Origin: Saccharomycopsis fibuligera x Saccharomycopsis cf. fibuligera
Taxonomy: Eukaryota > Ascomycota > Saccharomycetes > Ascoideales > Saccharomycopsidaceae
Reading direction: 5' to 3'
Length of the DNA stretch: 64,000 nt
Assembly (NCBI GenBank): GCA_001936135.1
Contig: CP012809.1
Coordinates: 186,001-250,000, forward strand
In this document: positions 1 to 9,640 of the stretch, one piece after another
Numbering within the stretch: the first letter of the stretch is position 1
How the letters are laid out: each line of letters begins with the position of its first letter
The notes under the pieces: generated by a model
What the model was told of the DNA's origin: nothing
The model's input: only the letters and a program-made list of their open reading frames with translations
Databases searched by the model: none
Translations under genes and position numbers: made by a program

Positions 1-1050
1 AGAGGGTGCCTTTACCCCATATTTATACAACAAGTACCACTATAACGGGTCGTAGCACTTTAAGCTAACAGCACTACACACACCACATGTCAGCAGAGTG
101 CCGTCATTTGTATGCATCATAGCACATTAAAATGCATGGAAAAGTATAGAGGGGCAGATGGAAAAAAAAAAAAAGGTAAAGAGCGGGACGTAAAAGGAAA
201 AGTCCACATTTGGATGGCTGTTAACTGATTCGGCTATTAAAGGGCATTAAAAAAAAAAAAAAAAAAAAAGAAAAGTTAAAAACGTTGAGACAGCTGCTTT
301 AGTGCTAGCACTACTACTAGCTCCGCGGGATCAGTTCTGATGGTGCCGATGGATCAATCGTGCTGGATAGCTAGCTTACAAATTAGTTAACGCACTTCCT
401 CTTATCAGACAGTATGATCTGTCATGTAACACTACTATTGGCATCGACATGATCATAGACTCTATATATTTAAACACAGTTCGTGTAATTTGTGTCAAAG
501 TATATTTCTTTTAACATGCTGTAAGCGAGTTCCTGTGAAAATTTTTTCCTTCTATTGCTGTATAAGATTTTATTGTGTGCTTTTCTTTTTCCGAGAAAAC
601 ACAAGGGCTTTTGGTGCACCAGACTGCAGCCCCCCGTCATTCTATAGCTAAAATGACTCACTATACCAAGAGCAATTTAAAAGAAAAGAAAAGACCAGAC
701 ATAAAAAATATCATCTTTTATGAAAAGAGTTTTTCGGTCTTGATTCTCTTCTGCCATCTTCTCTATACCAATATCAATACCTTTTCATTGCACACTCATC
801 TTTTGCAATAATTATCCAATAGCTGCCAGCCTGCATTCAAACAATCCAGCGATCCCACCATACATCCATCGATCGGGACTCGTCCACATTTTTTTTTTTT
901 TCCAGCGCAAATTTAATTAGCTAAGCTTAACAAATCGTCTCGCTTATATTCTACCGTCTTTTGAGGAATTCATCAGCTTTACGGCACACTTAACGGCAAT
1001 ACAGCACACTTAACAACAAAATAACACAGTAAACAACACACTCTATCAAG
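1..1050. other. Intergenic / upstream region
   Basis: No supportable gene. It holds poly-A runs near 163-175 and 250-269, a TCCGCGGG box at 322-329 (one base from the Pdr1/3-type site TCCGCGGA) and a T run at about 891-901. The last 100 bp are A/C-rich with repeated ACACTTAAC and are probably the 5' leader of the gene starting at 1051. The open frames here are short and lack any recognisable protein feature. Confidence 0.6.
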
Positions 1051-2094
1051 ATGACTTCTAGTGAGAGCATATTGGTTGTTGATAGATCGCAAGCAGTGAA
1101 TTCTGGAGTACAGTCAAACACTACCGACGCAAGCACCACTATAAGCACCCCGAATGGTCAGCTTGCCAGTTTGGCAGCATTCCATGCCGAGCTTGTTGTC
1201 AAAGTGCTTCGCAACTTTGACTTGCTCATAAATAACTTGATTGAATTTTTCAACTTGAACGGGGTGTTGAATCCATTTTTCTCATTGAAGTTAATCCACT
1301 TGAAACAAGCTTTCAAAGAAGTTTTCAAAAATCTCAACAGTGATGAAGCTATTGAAAAAAGTGGTAACACGAGTGCAGCCTCTGCTCAAGGTAACAAGAG
1401 AATGAAGCTTGATGCTACGCAGATTTTCAACGAACAAAAATTTGTATTACTAAATACTCAACTTCTTAATCTTTTGAAAAAATTTAAATTAGTGCTTGTG
1501 GAGATCATTCAAGTTTTTAACAAGGTCAACTTGCAAAGTTATGTGGCTACTCAGCTCAACTACAGAATCCTTACTCAAGCCTCGAATAACAAAGGCAAAA
1601 ATAGCGATAACGACAATACTCAGCTCGCAAGTACAATTGCTGTTTATGTTGAGAATTTGTTTTCGACCCAGTTTTTCAGCAAAAATTTGAGCAATCTTGA
1701 AGAGCTTATCAGCACCGTGGAGAAACTTGCCTCAGTTACTGATATTAATGCTAATGCTAGTGGTAACACTGGAAAGACAGAAGTGAAAAACAAGTCCAAG
1801 CGTAACCTGGACGATGATATTAGAACCATGCTTGAAAAGATTGCTTCACTTGACAATGCATTGGTGCAATTCAATATCATCAATTCAATTGGGTTTTACG
1901 AATTCAAAATTTTAAAACAGCAAATTAATCCTAGTGCCCATGCAAATGGCAGTAGCACTGGCAGTAGCAATGGCATGTTTAATTTCGGCGCCGATTTAAG
2001 GTTCTTGAGAGAGAATAGTACCGAGTTTAATAATTTTGTTGTTGAGAAGACTAGCAGATTGCAGCATTTGTATGATAGACAGTTGTTTAACTGA
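1051..2094 (+). CDS. Unrecognised helical protein
   Basis: The protein has 347 residues and I do not recognise the family. The ATG at 1051 is preceded by an A/C-rich leader, and the frame is uninterrupted to TGA. The sequence is mostly hydrophobic-patterned helix (residues about 35-105, 125-170, 200-235 and 265-300), broken by Ser/Asn/Gly-rich linkers at about 1-35, 105-118, 178-192 and 300-315. A basic patch (NKRMKLD) near residue 115 could be a nuclear localisation signal. There is no signal peptide or membrane segment. The alternation of amphipathic helices and polar linkers suggests a subunit of a larger complex, but this is inference. The next gene lies 489 bp downstream on the same strand. 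Confidence 0.75.
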   Translation: MTSSESILVVDRSQAVNSGVQSNTTDASTTISTPNGQLASLAAFHAELVVKVLRNFDLLINNLIEFFNLNGVLNPFFSLKLIHLKQAFKEVFKNLNSDEAIEKSGNTSAASAQGNKRMKLDATQIFNEQKFVLLNTQLLNLLKKFKLVLVEIIQVFNKVNLQSYVATQLNYRILTQASNNKGKNSDNDNTQLASTIAVYVENLFSTQFFSKNLSNLEELISTVEKLASVTDINANASGNTGKTEVKNKSKRNLDDDIRTMLEKIASLDNALVQFNIINSIGFYEFKILKQQINPSAHANGSSTGSSNGMFNFGADLRFLRENSTEFNNFVVEKTSRLQHLYDRQLFN

Positions 2095-2583
2095 TTGATT
2101 TTAGTAATTTTTTTTTAATTCTAACTTTTGTGCCTGAAAAAGTTGTCATTTTTTCCCTTCTTGTTTGTTGTTTGTTAGCTTGTTTGTTTGTTTGTTTGTT
2201 TGTTCCTATAAATTCATTCTATTTAAAATTTGAATTTTTCTAAGGACTTTTCTATATATAGACTGTCCATTATATTATAATGAAAAAAGTTTTGTTGTTA
2301 TTTAAAGTTTGGTCAAAGAAACATCAAGTTGTAAACCCCTAATTGGGAAATTTTGTTGGTTTGATATTTATGTATGCAGGATAATGCAACTATCACATGG
2401 AGTAGCATGTTAGAGCATTATGAAACATGTTGTTACATGCCGTAGAAACCCAAAATAACTTTTTTTTTCCTCTTACAATTGGCAATGCCACGCATATTAA
2501 TATAATTGACAGCTGTTGAACAGACTTTCTCTGACAACAAGGCGAAAGCAAATTGGCGTACCTGGTAAATAAAAGTACAACTT
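2095..2583. other. Intergenic spacer
   Basis: This is the 3' region of the upstream gene and promoter of the next. It contains a GTTT/TTTG microsatellite at about 2162-2203, a TATATATA stretch near 2252-2259 and a T run at 2460-2468. No gene is visible. Confidence 0.6.
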
Positions 2584-3600
2584 ATGAACGACTTGATTGA
2601 TTTTAACGAACCTGTGATACCAGAATTACGGGTTGGAGCCACTAGCAGCTCGACCATAAACCGAAACGTTGTCAACGAATCTCTTATTGTTCCGCACAAC
2701 AAATCAAGAGGTGTTGGAACCACATCACTAAACGCCAACAGTAAAAGAGATGACCATATAAGTGCTATTTTCAGCCCTTCAGTTGTTGAAACCCTTGAAA
2801 GTTTTGGTTTATTGACTAAACAGTTGGTTCATTTCCTAACGGAGTTCAAAAAAGAAAGAAGCGCCACGGTGAGAAAAAAAGTGCTAAATCACCACAAGGT
2901 CAAAACATTTATTCTCGTGTACATCATCAAGTTTCTTCGAATCCTAAGCGATGTGTTAAAAACCCGCTTCATCAAGGACAAATTGCGTTTGGTCAGATTG
3001 AAATCGCTCAATAACAACAGGGATTATCACGTTGATGCAGAGCTTAGTGATGTGACAGCCAGACAAATCAACCGCTTGACCTCTTCTATACTTAGCGATG
3101 TCACGAGCGTCAAAGGCAGCTTGAACAATTGCCTAGTAATGTTGAACTTGACCAAAGACATAAACCTCGAATCAATATTTGACAACTTAGAAGTAAGCAG
3201 AGCAAAGCCGTTGACACTAAGCTACTATTACAACATGCTCAAATTGCATCACCATGACCAGAGCGGACCACAAAAGATTTTCGGATGTTGTTTGGTCTGC
3301 GGCACAATAACCGAGGCAGCGGTGCAGGGTCCGTTTCCATCCAAGCAAACTGTCGCACACATGGCGAATACCACCTCAAAGAAGGCGGAAATCCAGCAGC
3401 TCGGCACCCGCGCCACCACCAGCCACAGCGGCAATAATTTCTACCACAGCGACTGTTTGCACTGGTGGCAGAACGAAGAACGTTTAAGAGTTGCAACAAC
3501 AACGACATCAACAACAGCAACAAGAAGCTCAAGGAGCAGGGGTGCAGCTACCATTAATAATAACGGTGTTAGCGGAGATGACTACCTATTGCTGTTGTGA
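2584..3600 (+). CDS. Unrecognised protein with C-terminal Cys/His cluster
   Basis: The protein has 338 residues and I do not recognise the family. The ATG at 2584 is the first in frame. Residues 1-60 are polar and probably disordered. Residues about 62-220 are rich in Leu/Ile/Lys and look helical. A compact Cys/His group follows: C235, C236 and C239 (GCCLVCG), then about 48 residues later FYHSDCLHWW with H288, C291 and H293. This could bind one zinc ion as a partial RING or treble-clef type knuckle, but no named domain is recognised. The tail after residue 300 is Thr/Ser/Arg-rich and low in complexity. The codon pattern and length argue for a real gene. Its role is unknown. Confidence 0.65.
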   Translation: MNDLIDFNEPVIPELRVGATSSSTINRNVVNESLIVPHNKSRGVGTTSLNANSKRDDHISAIFSPSVVETLESFGLLTKQLVHFLTEFKKERSATVRKKVLNHHKVKTFILVYIIKFLRILSDVLKTRFIKDKLRLVRLKSLNNNRDYHVDAELSDVTARQINRLTSSILSDVTSVKGSLNNCLVMLNLTKDINLESIFDNLEVSRAKPLTLSYYYNMLKLHHHDQSGPQKIFGCCLVCGTITEAAVQGPFPSKQTVAHMANTTSKKAEIQQLGTRATTSHSGNNFYHSDCLHWWQNEERLRVATTTTSTTATRSSRSRGAATINNNGVSGDDYLLLL

Positions 3601-4068
3601 TTGTGCTTATATATATGGCCCCTTAGACTATGTGTGTTGCGTGTTGTATGTTGTGTGTTGTGTGTGCAGTGCAATGGGCAATTCTAGCTCTACTGGATTA
3701 GAAATGTGTCTTTGTTTACTGTTGCTCAACAGTCTGTGCATTTTATATATAGAATACGATTAATTGTGTGGTTAATTGCCCCTTTGAGTTTGGCGGCGTG
3801 CCGGCGGCCATTAGTGGGTCCGAGCTATCTCCGACCATCTCCGACCATCTCCGCCCATCTCGGGCGAATAAACCTAAACGCATGTTGACAGCTACCATCA
3901 GAAAGAAGGTTGTATCCCGTATTTCCATAACTAAATATATAATATGCCATTTTGCCGCTGTCAAGATTAATATGTTATGGCGGGAAATAAAAGTAGGAAT
4001 TCATTTATTATTTATTCCACATCAACTGAGCTCAATTTTGGTTCCCTTTTAATAGACAATTGCTAATT
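3601..4068. other. Promoter region of the first SNQ2-like gene
   Basis: The 468 bp between two same-strand genes begin with TGTG/TTGTG-rich sequence (3629-3672). A GC-rich block follows at 3792-3866 with several CGG/CCG triplets, including CGG-N5-CGG at 3794-3804 and the 10-bp tandem repeat listed separately. The proximal 150 bp are AT-rich. CGG-rich boxes suit Zn2Cys6 regulators of PDR pumps, by analogy only. Confidence 0.5.
3821..3860 (+). repeat. 10-bp tandem repeat, possible zinc-cluster sites
   Basis: Four direct copies of a 10-bp unit are present. The first is diverged (cgagctatct), the next two are identical (ccgaccatct) and the last is ccgcccatct. On the reverse strand the CGG triplets recur every 10 bp, one helical turn, about 210-250 bp upstream of the SNQ2-like start. 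Confidence 0.75.
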
Positions 4069-7000
4069 ATGGATCAGTCTGCGAGCTCTACTTCGGATAC
4101 CAAGTCTGTTTCTCTACCTCGTGAGGAGAGCAAAAGTTACCAACCTAGCGGTAATATTAATCACACCATGAATTTTAACGCTGTTGATGATGATGCTGAT
4201 GAGAATGAAATTGAAACACTTTCGCGAATCGCTAGCAGAACTGATGAAAGAAGCCCAAATAATGTCTTGAAGCGCTTAGAAACTCTTAGTCGTAAGCTAT
4301 CAAGTATCACCACCAGAGATACCTTCACTATTGACCCTACCGATTTCGATTTATCCGCATTATTGCAAAGTTTTGTCAAGAATGCTGACAAGCGAGATGT
4401 CAAGTTGCGCTTCACTGGGGTGCTTTTCAAAAACGTAACCACAGTGGGCGTTGACCAGTCTGCAACTTTTGCCAGCACCGTTGGTTCCAAACTCAATATA
4501 CCGGGAAATATCATGGAAGCCGTTCATAACCGCGGCGCTAAGCCTACAAGAAATGTTATTCGGAACATTAATGGTGTGGTCAAAGCGGGAGAAATGTGTC
4601 TTGTTATTGGTAGACCAGGAGCTGGGTGTTCTACCTTGTTGAAAACTATTGCTGGTGAGGGTATGGACCAGTACGTGGGAGTGGAAGGTGATATTTCGTT
4701 TGATGGTATCCCGCAACTGGAAATGCTAAAGTATAACAAGAATGATGTGGTCTACAATCCTGAGTTGGATGTGCATTTCCCCCACTTGACCGTCGAGCAA
4801 ACTTTGAACTTTGCTGTTGGTTGTAAAGTCCCTAAAGTTAGAGTCAATGCAGTAACCACCGAATCATCAATCAAGCAGTATGTCAAGTTCAAGACTGACA
4901 TGTTGGCTACAATTTTTGGTTTGAGACATGCATACAAAACCAAAGTTGGTAACGATTTTGTTAGGGGAATATCTGGTGGTGAAAGAAAAAGAGTCTCTAT
5001 TGCCGAAGCCTTGGCTGCTGATGCTAAAGTTTACTGCTGGGACAATGCCACTAGAGGGTTAGATGCTTCCACTGCTTTGGAATACGCTAGTGCCATCAGA
5101 GTTTTGACCAACTTGTTGAACTCCACCAACTTTGTTACCATCTACCAAGCTTCAGAAAACATTTACGAGAAGTTTGACAAAGTGACTGTGTTGTACGAAG
5201 GCAGACAAGTGTATTTTGGTCGAATTACCGAGGCCAAGGCATACTTTGAAAACATGGGGTTTGAGTGTCCTCAAAGACAAGCTACTCCAGAATTTTTGAC
5301 AGCTGTTACTGATGCAAAGGGCAGATTTGCTAAAATTGGATGGGAGAACAAAGTTCCGAGAACTGCCGCTGAGTTTGAAGCCTACTGGTTGAGATCTCCA
5401 GAATACGAAAAACTACAACAGGAAATCGCTGAATACGAACAAGATGTTAACGGTGCAGCAACCAGAGCATTATTTTCTAGCGCATCCGAGAAAGAGAAGA
5501 ATAAAGCGCACTCGCCATATACCATAAGCTACTGGAAACAGCTTAGATTAAATTTTATTAGAAGTTATCAGATTGTTATTGGTGATTATGCTTACATGTT
5601 GACGCAAATAACTGCTGATGTTATCCAATCCTTGATTACTGGATCATTGTTTTATAATACACCACGATCCACTGCTGGTGCGTTCTCCAGAGGTGGTATT
5701 TTATTCTTTTCCGTATTGTACTACTCTTTAGCAGGCGCTGCATCTATCAGTACTTCTTTTAGCAAGCGGCCAATTTTGTTGAAACAAAAGGGATATTCCT
5801 TTTATCACCCATCTACGGAGTTTTTTGCGTCATTTATCGTTGATGCGCTTTTCAAAGTGATTGGTATCACTTGTTTTGTCATAATTTTGTTCTTTTTGGC
5901 AAACTTGAAACGTACTGCTGGACATTTCTTTGTGGTTTTCCTATTCACCATTTTGACATCGGTAACCATGACGGGTATTTTCCAATTTATTGCCATTTTG
6001 AATAGCTCGGCAGCTGCAGCTATTGCGGCAAACACTGATGAAGCTCAAGACGATACTAGGCATAAAGTGTTTGAAGGTTTAGGAAGCAAGGATAATTTTA
6101 TGTGGCAGCAAGTTAATTATGATGTGACTTTGAAGGATGGTACCGTTAGAAGATTGCTTAATGACGTTCAAGGGTATGTCAAACCAGGCACTTTGACTGC
6201 TCTCATGGGTGAGTCTGGTGCTGGTAAAACTACTTTATTGAACACGTTGTCTCAACGAGTAGATACGGGTGTCATTACTGGTGACATGTTGGTTAATGGC
6301 CGGCCGTTGAACGTTTCATTCCAAAGAAAAACTGGTTACGTGCAACAACAAGATGTTCATATTGCAGAATTAACCGTGAGAGAATCATTGCGCTTTGCTG
6401 CTAGATTGAGAAGATCTAGAAGTATTCCAGATGAAGAAAAGTACGAATATGTCGAGCAAATTATCCGTATTTTGGATATGAACTCTTATGCTGATGCTAT
6501 TGTTGGCGAACCTGGTTTCGGTCTCAATGTTGAACAAAGAAAGAAACTATCTATTGGTGTTGAGTTGGTTGCTAAGCCATCGTTGTTGTTGTTCTTGGAC
6601 GAACCAACCTCCGGCTTGGACTCCCAATCATCATGGGCTATTGTGAAGTTGTTGAGAGACTTGGCCAGTGCTGGTCAAGCTATTTTGTGTACTATCCACC
6701 AACCTTCTGCTGTGTTATTCGAAGAATTTGACAGATTGTTGTTGTTGAAAAAGGGCGGATACACTGTTTACTTTGGCGACATTGGTGACCATTCTAGAAC
6801 TTTGTTGAACTATTTTGAAAAATCTGGAGCCAGAAAATGTCTTGATTATGAGAATCCAGCAGAGTATATCTTGGAAGCTATTGGTGCTGGTGCTACTGCC
6901 TCGGTCAAGGAAGACTGGGGTGAAATTTGGAAACAATCTGAAGAATGCCAACAAACTACTCAAGAAATTGAGAAAATGATCAATGATAGCAGAAATCATG

Positions 7001-8067
7001 ATGTGGAAGAAGACGATCCAGATCTTCGCAAAACTTTCATCACTCCGTATTGGTACCAATTGAGACTTGTTACTGCTAGAACTGCTACGCAATTCTACCG
7101 GGATCCAACTTATATCATGGCCAAGATGATGTTGATGATTAGCTCTGGTTTATTTATTGGTTTTACGTTTTGGAATACTGGCCATAGTGTGATTGGCATG
7201 CAAAATGCAATGTTTGCTATCTTTTTGACCTTAACGGTGCTTGCTCCGTTAACTAACCAGATTCAAGATCGAGCTATTCAATCCAGAGAATTGTTTGAAA
7301 TACGTGAATCCAAATCAAATACATATCATTGGTCTACTATGTTGCTTGCCCAAGTCCTTAATGAATTACCATATCAATTAGTCTTTGGTACTTTTCTATT
7401 TGTTGCATTTTATTTCCCAGTGCATCGAAATTACGATTCTTACTATGTGGGTACTTATTATTTATTTTATGTGATTATGTTTTTACTTTACGCTAGCACG
7501 TTTGGACTTTGGATTATTTACATGGCCCCTGACTTACCATCAGCAGCAGTAATGGTATCAATGTGTTTGTCTTTTAATTTCTTATTTTGCGGGGTTGTTC
7601 AACCACCAGGATTGATGCCCGGGTTTTGGACATTTATGTGGAAAGTCTCACCCTTAACTTATTTTGTTCAGTCCTTTATGTCATTATCACTCCACAATTT
7701 GCCGGTGGTTTGCAAAAAATCAGAATTGGCAATTTTCCAGCCACCGCTGGGCAACACTTGTCAGCAGTTTTTGTCTGGTTTCATTAACAGCAAAGGTGGA
7801 TATTTGGTCAATCCTAGTGCCTACACAGATTGCCAATATTGTGCATATTCTTCCGGTGATGCTTATATGCTGTCTGTTAGTGTTAAATATAGCACATTGT
7901 GGAGAAATTTTGGGTTTATGTGGGTTTACGTGGGATTTAATGTTGGGGCAATGGTGGCTTGCTACTACTTTTTTAGAGTTAGAAAAGGTAGTTTGTTGGG
8001 TGCTTTTAAAAGCTTTAAGAGAAACCAGAAAAAGAAGGAAGTTGCGGAAGATGTTAAAGAGGTGTAA
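4069..8067 (+). CDS. SNQ2: SNQ2-type PDR/ABCG pump with internal deletion in TMD1
   Basis: This is an ABC multidrug exporter of the pleiotropic drug resistance family, closest to Snq2. Start: TTG CTA ATT precede the ATG at 4069, so the protein is 1332 residues. NBD1 has the family's Cys-type Walker A (GRPGAGCST, residues 181-189), signature SGGERKR (302 on) and Walker B with D325. NBD2 has GESGAGKTT (714-722), signature LNVEQRKKLS and Walker B LDEP (D844, E845). TMD1 has four membrane helices and then breaks off at about residue 645 (AILN followed by an Ala-rich bridge), resuming in the linker before NBD2 at KVFEGLG (666). Against the neighbouring copy about 176 residues are missing: TM5, the extracellular loop and TM6. 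Loss of two helices keeps NBD2 cytosolic. The reading frame is otherwise intact over 4 kb. It could be an altered transporter, a decaying copy or an assembly collapse. Confidence 0.9.
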   Translation: MDQSASSTSDTKSVSLPREESKSYQPSGNINHTMNFNAVDDDADENEIETLSRIASRTDERSPNNVLKRLETLSRKLSSITTRDTFTIDPTDFDLSALLQSFVKNADKRDVKLRFTGVLFKNVTTVGVDQSATFASTVGSKLNIPGNIMEAVHNRGAKPTRNVIRNINGVVKAGEMCLVIGRPGAGCSTLLKTIAGEGMDQYVGVEGDISFDGIPQLEMLKYNKNDVVYNPELDVHFPHLTVEQTLNFAVGCKVPKVRVNAVTTESSIKQYVKFKTDMLATIFGLRHAYKTKVGNDFVRGISGGERKRVSIAEALAADAKVYCWDNATRGLDASTALEYASAIRVLTNLLNSTNFVTIYQASENIYEKFDKVTVLYEGRQVYFGRITEAKAYFENMGFECPQRQATPEFLTAVTDAKGRFAKIGWENKVPRTAAEFEAYWLRSPEYEKLQQEIAEYEQDVNGAATRALFSSASEKEKNKAHSPYTISYWKQLRLNFIRSYQIVIGDYAYMLTQITADVIQSLITGSLFYNTPRSTAGAFSRGGILFFSVLYYSLAGAASISTSFSKRPILLKQKGYSFYHPSTEFFASFIVDALFKVIGITCFVIILFFLANLKRTAGHFFVVFLFTILTSVTMTGIFQFIAILNSSAAAAIAANTDEAQDDTRHKVFEGLGSKDNFMWQQVNYDVTLKDGTVRRLLNDVQGYVKPGTLTALMGESGAGKTTLLNTLSQRVDTGVITGDMLVNGRPLNVSFQRKTGYVQQQDVHIAELTVRESLRFAARLRRSRSIPDEEKYEYVEQIIRILDMNSYADAIVGEPGFGLNVEQRKKLSIGVELVAKPSLLLFLDEPTSGLDSQSSWAIVKLLRDLASAGQAILCTIHQPSAVLFEEFDRLLLLKKGGYTVYFGDIGDHSRTLLNYFEKSGARKCLDYENPAEYILEAIGAGATASVKEDWGEIWKQSEECQQTTQEIEKMINDSRNHDVEEDDPDLRKTFITPYWYQLRLVTARTATQFYRDPTYIMAKMMLMISSGLFIGFTFWNTGHSVIGMQNAMFAIFLTLTVLAPLTNQIQDRAIQSRELFEIRESKSNTYHWSTMLLAQVLNELPYQLVFGTFLFVAFYFPVHRNYDSYYVGTYYLFYVIMFLLYASTFGLWIIYMAPDLPSAAVMVSMCLSFNFLFCGVVQPPGLMPGFWTFMWKVSPLTYFVQSFMSLSLHNLPVVCKKSELAIFQPPLGNTCQQFLSGFINSKGGYLVNPSAYTDCQYCAYSSGDAYMLSVSVKYSTLWRNFGFMWVYVGFNVGAMVACYYFFRVRKGSLLGAFKSFKRNQKKKEVAEDVKEV
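4972..5303 (+). repeat. NBD1 block shared with downstream SNQ2 copy
   Basis: The 332 nt from the ABC signature through the region after Walker B match 11650-11981 with only two differences: T/G at 5031 (silent) and G/C at 5222 (Arg385 here, Pro in the other copy). Flanking sequence is clearly more diverged, pointing to gene conversion. Confidence 0.85.
6469..6970 (+). repeat. NBD2 block identical to downstream SNQ2 copy
   Basis: About 502 nt covering the NBD2 signature, Walker B, H-loop and following linker read as identical, silent sites included, to 13675-14176. Divergence resumes sharply on both sides. Confidence 0.88.
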
Positions 8068-9158
8068 AAGAAGATAGAGGTCATTTAATTTTTGAGTTGC
8101 TAGCAATACTACTATTGGAAATCTTGTTATGTATTCTATGTTTTTTTTTTCCGTCTCTATTTTAGTTTGCTAAATTTTAACTCTGTTCATAGCTATCAAT
8201 CATGTAAGTGTACCAAACCTAAATTAGTTTTACATACTTTCTTAAATTAGTGGTAATTTATCGCTTTTCTATCTTAACTTCATATCTACAGTATATTGTA
8301 CCTCAAAACCGTTTTCTTGAACAAGTCATGATGGTATGATTTGAGATTCAGCAAAAACAAAAACAAAAACAAAAAAAAAGCTGGTTTTCTGCATGCTGGC
8401 CGCAGATTTGCCGGTATAAGAATTACCTTACATAGAATCGTTTAGATCGTAACAGTCGTGGACGATTGTCTAAACGAAGAACAATAGCAATTTTGTAAGT
8501 AATCTTGCATGAGTGGCAGTTAGTGCTAGGATCAAACGATTAATATTTGTTGACGTTGAGCTGTGCAATTGGGTTTACGCCGCAGATGGACAAAAACATG
8601 AAAAATATGAAAAATGTGAAAAATCAAAACAATAACAATAACAACATTAAAAAACAAACAAACATTACCTGCACAAAACGGAAAAACTGGCAGATGAGGC
8701 CCTGAAAACGGAAAAGACAAAAAGCGGGAGACTGAAAAAAGGAGACGAAAAGCGGGAAAACGGCAAGAACTGTAAGGCAGATTCGACTCGATACAATTCC
8801 CGAGGGTTTTGAACACTAAAATATTCAACGCTCTTAAAGCAGGATAGACAACTATGAGACAGCTTTAAGAGCACTATTTGGTTATTCTTACCGTCAGCAT
8901 CCATTGGCAATCATCCTACTACTGAGAAATTTTTCCAGCCGGATAAACCTTTGTTTTGTTTCCTTTTCATTTCTCGAAAGATGATAATAAAGATGGCTCC
9001 TGCTGTCGATATGGTGCATCTTTCTTTGTAGGTCGCTTGCGCCTACAGAGTAGTATGGCTTTTGCTTGTGTTGTGCTTAACATATACATTTGTAATAAAT
9101 GCTACTTGGATTACTGATAGTCATACAAAAACATGACCACTTTTGTGGTGCTCGAGTG

Positions 9159-9184
9159 GCAATTGCAATTGCAATTGCAATTGC
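9159..9184. repeat. Self-complementary hexamer repeat (AATTGC)n
   Basis: Four AATTGC units preceded by GC make 26 bp that equal their own reverse complement. The tract is directly followed by TTGCAAGCATGC, itself rich in short palindromes. It could extrude as a cruciform. Confidence 0.85.
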
Positions 9185-9590
9185 TTGCAAGCATGCTTGG
9201 AACGACAATATTGAAACAATATGCGGGAAAATATCCAAAAGAAGCTTTTTTTTTTTTTTTTTTACATGTTCAGAACAATATCAATACCACGTCAAAACAC
9301 ATAAAGACAATATCTCGAATTGCCGTGAAACAGCTGCGGTAGTTACACTAAGTGAAGGCCAGATCGCAATCTAGCACCAGATTTACAAATAATCGCCATC
9401 AATCATCATAAATATACCTACGGCTGACTTGGAACTGCTCTAATTGTTTGTGTGATGCGTGCTTGTTTATATGCAGCTGATGCTCGGATAAAGGTATGAT
9501 TTTGAAGAATCTGATTAATCTTGAGTAATGGTACAATTCAAAGCATTAGTAAGTGCGTCGGCCCCGCTTAATTCCGCTATGCTGTGGCGG

Positions 9591-9640
9591 CGGTTGGCGG
9601 TTGTTCTGACTCTCGTTTCCGCGGGGATCTCGGTACGGTA
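9591..9640. promoter_or_regulatory. CGG cluster upstream of full-length SNQ2
   Basis: This contains CGGTTGGCGG at 9591-9600, matching the CGG-N4-CGG pattern known for Candida Tac1 sites. It also has TCCGCGGG at 9618-9625, one base from the Pdr1/3 element TCCGCGGA, and CGGTACGG at 9631-9638. It lies about 1.1 kb before the start codon. Binding is inferred from pattern only. Confidence 0.35.

Noticed and set aside
4060-4068. Start of the first SNQ2 copy at 4060
   Set aside because: The codon is TTG; the proper ATG is at 4069. The same applies to 51961 (TTG), where the ATG is at 51967.
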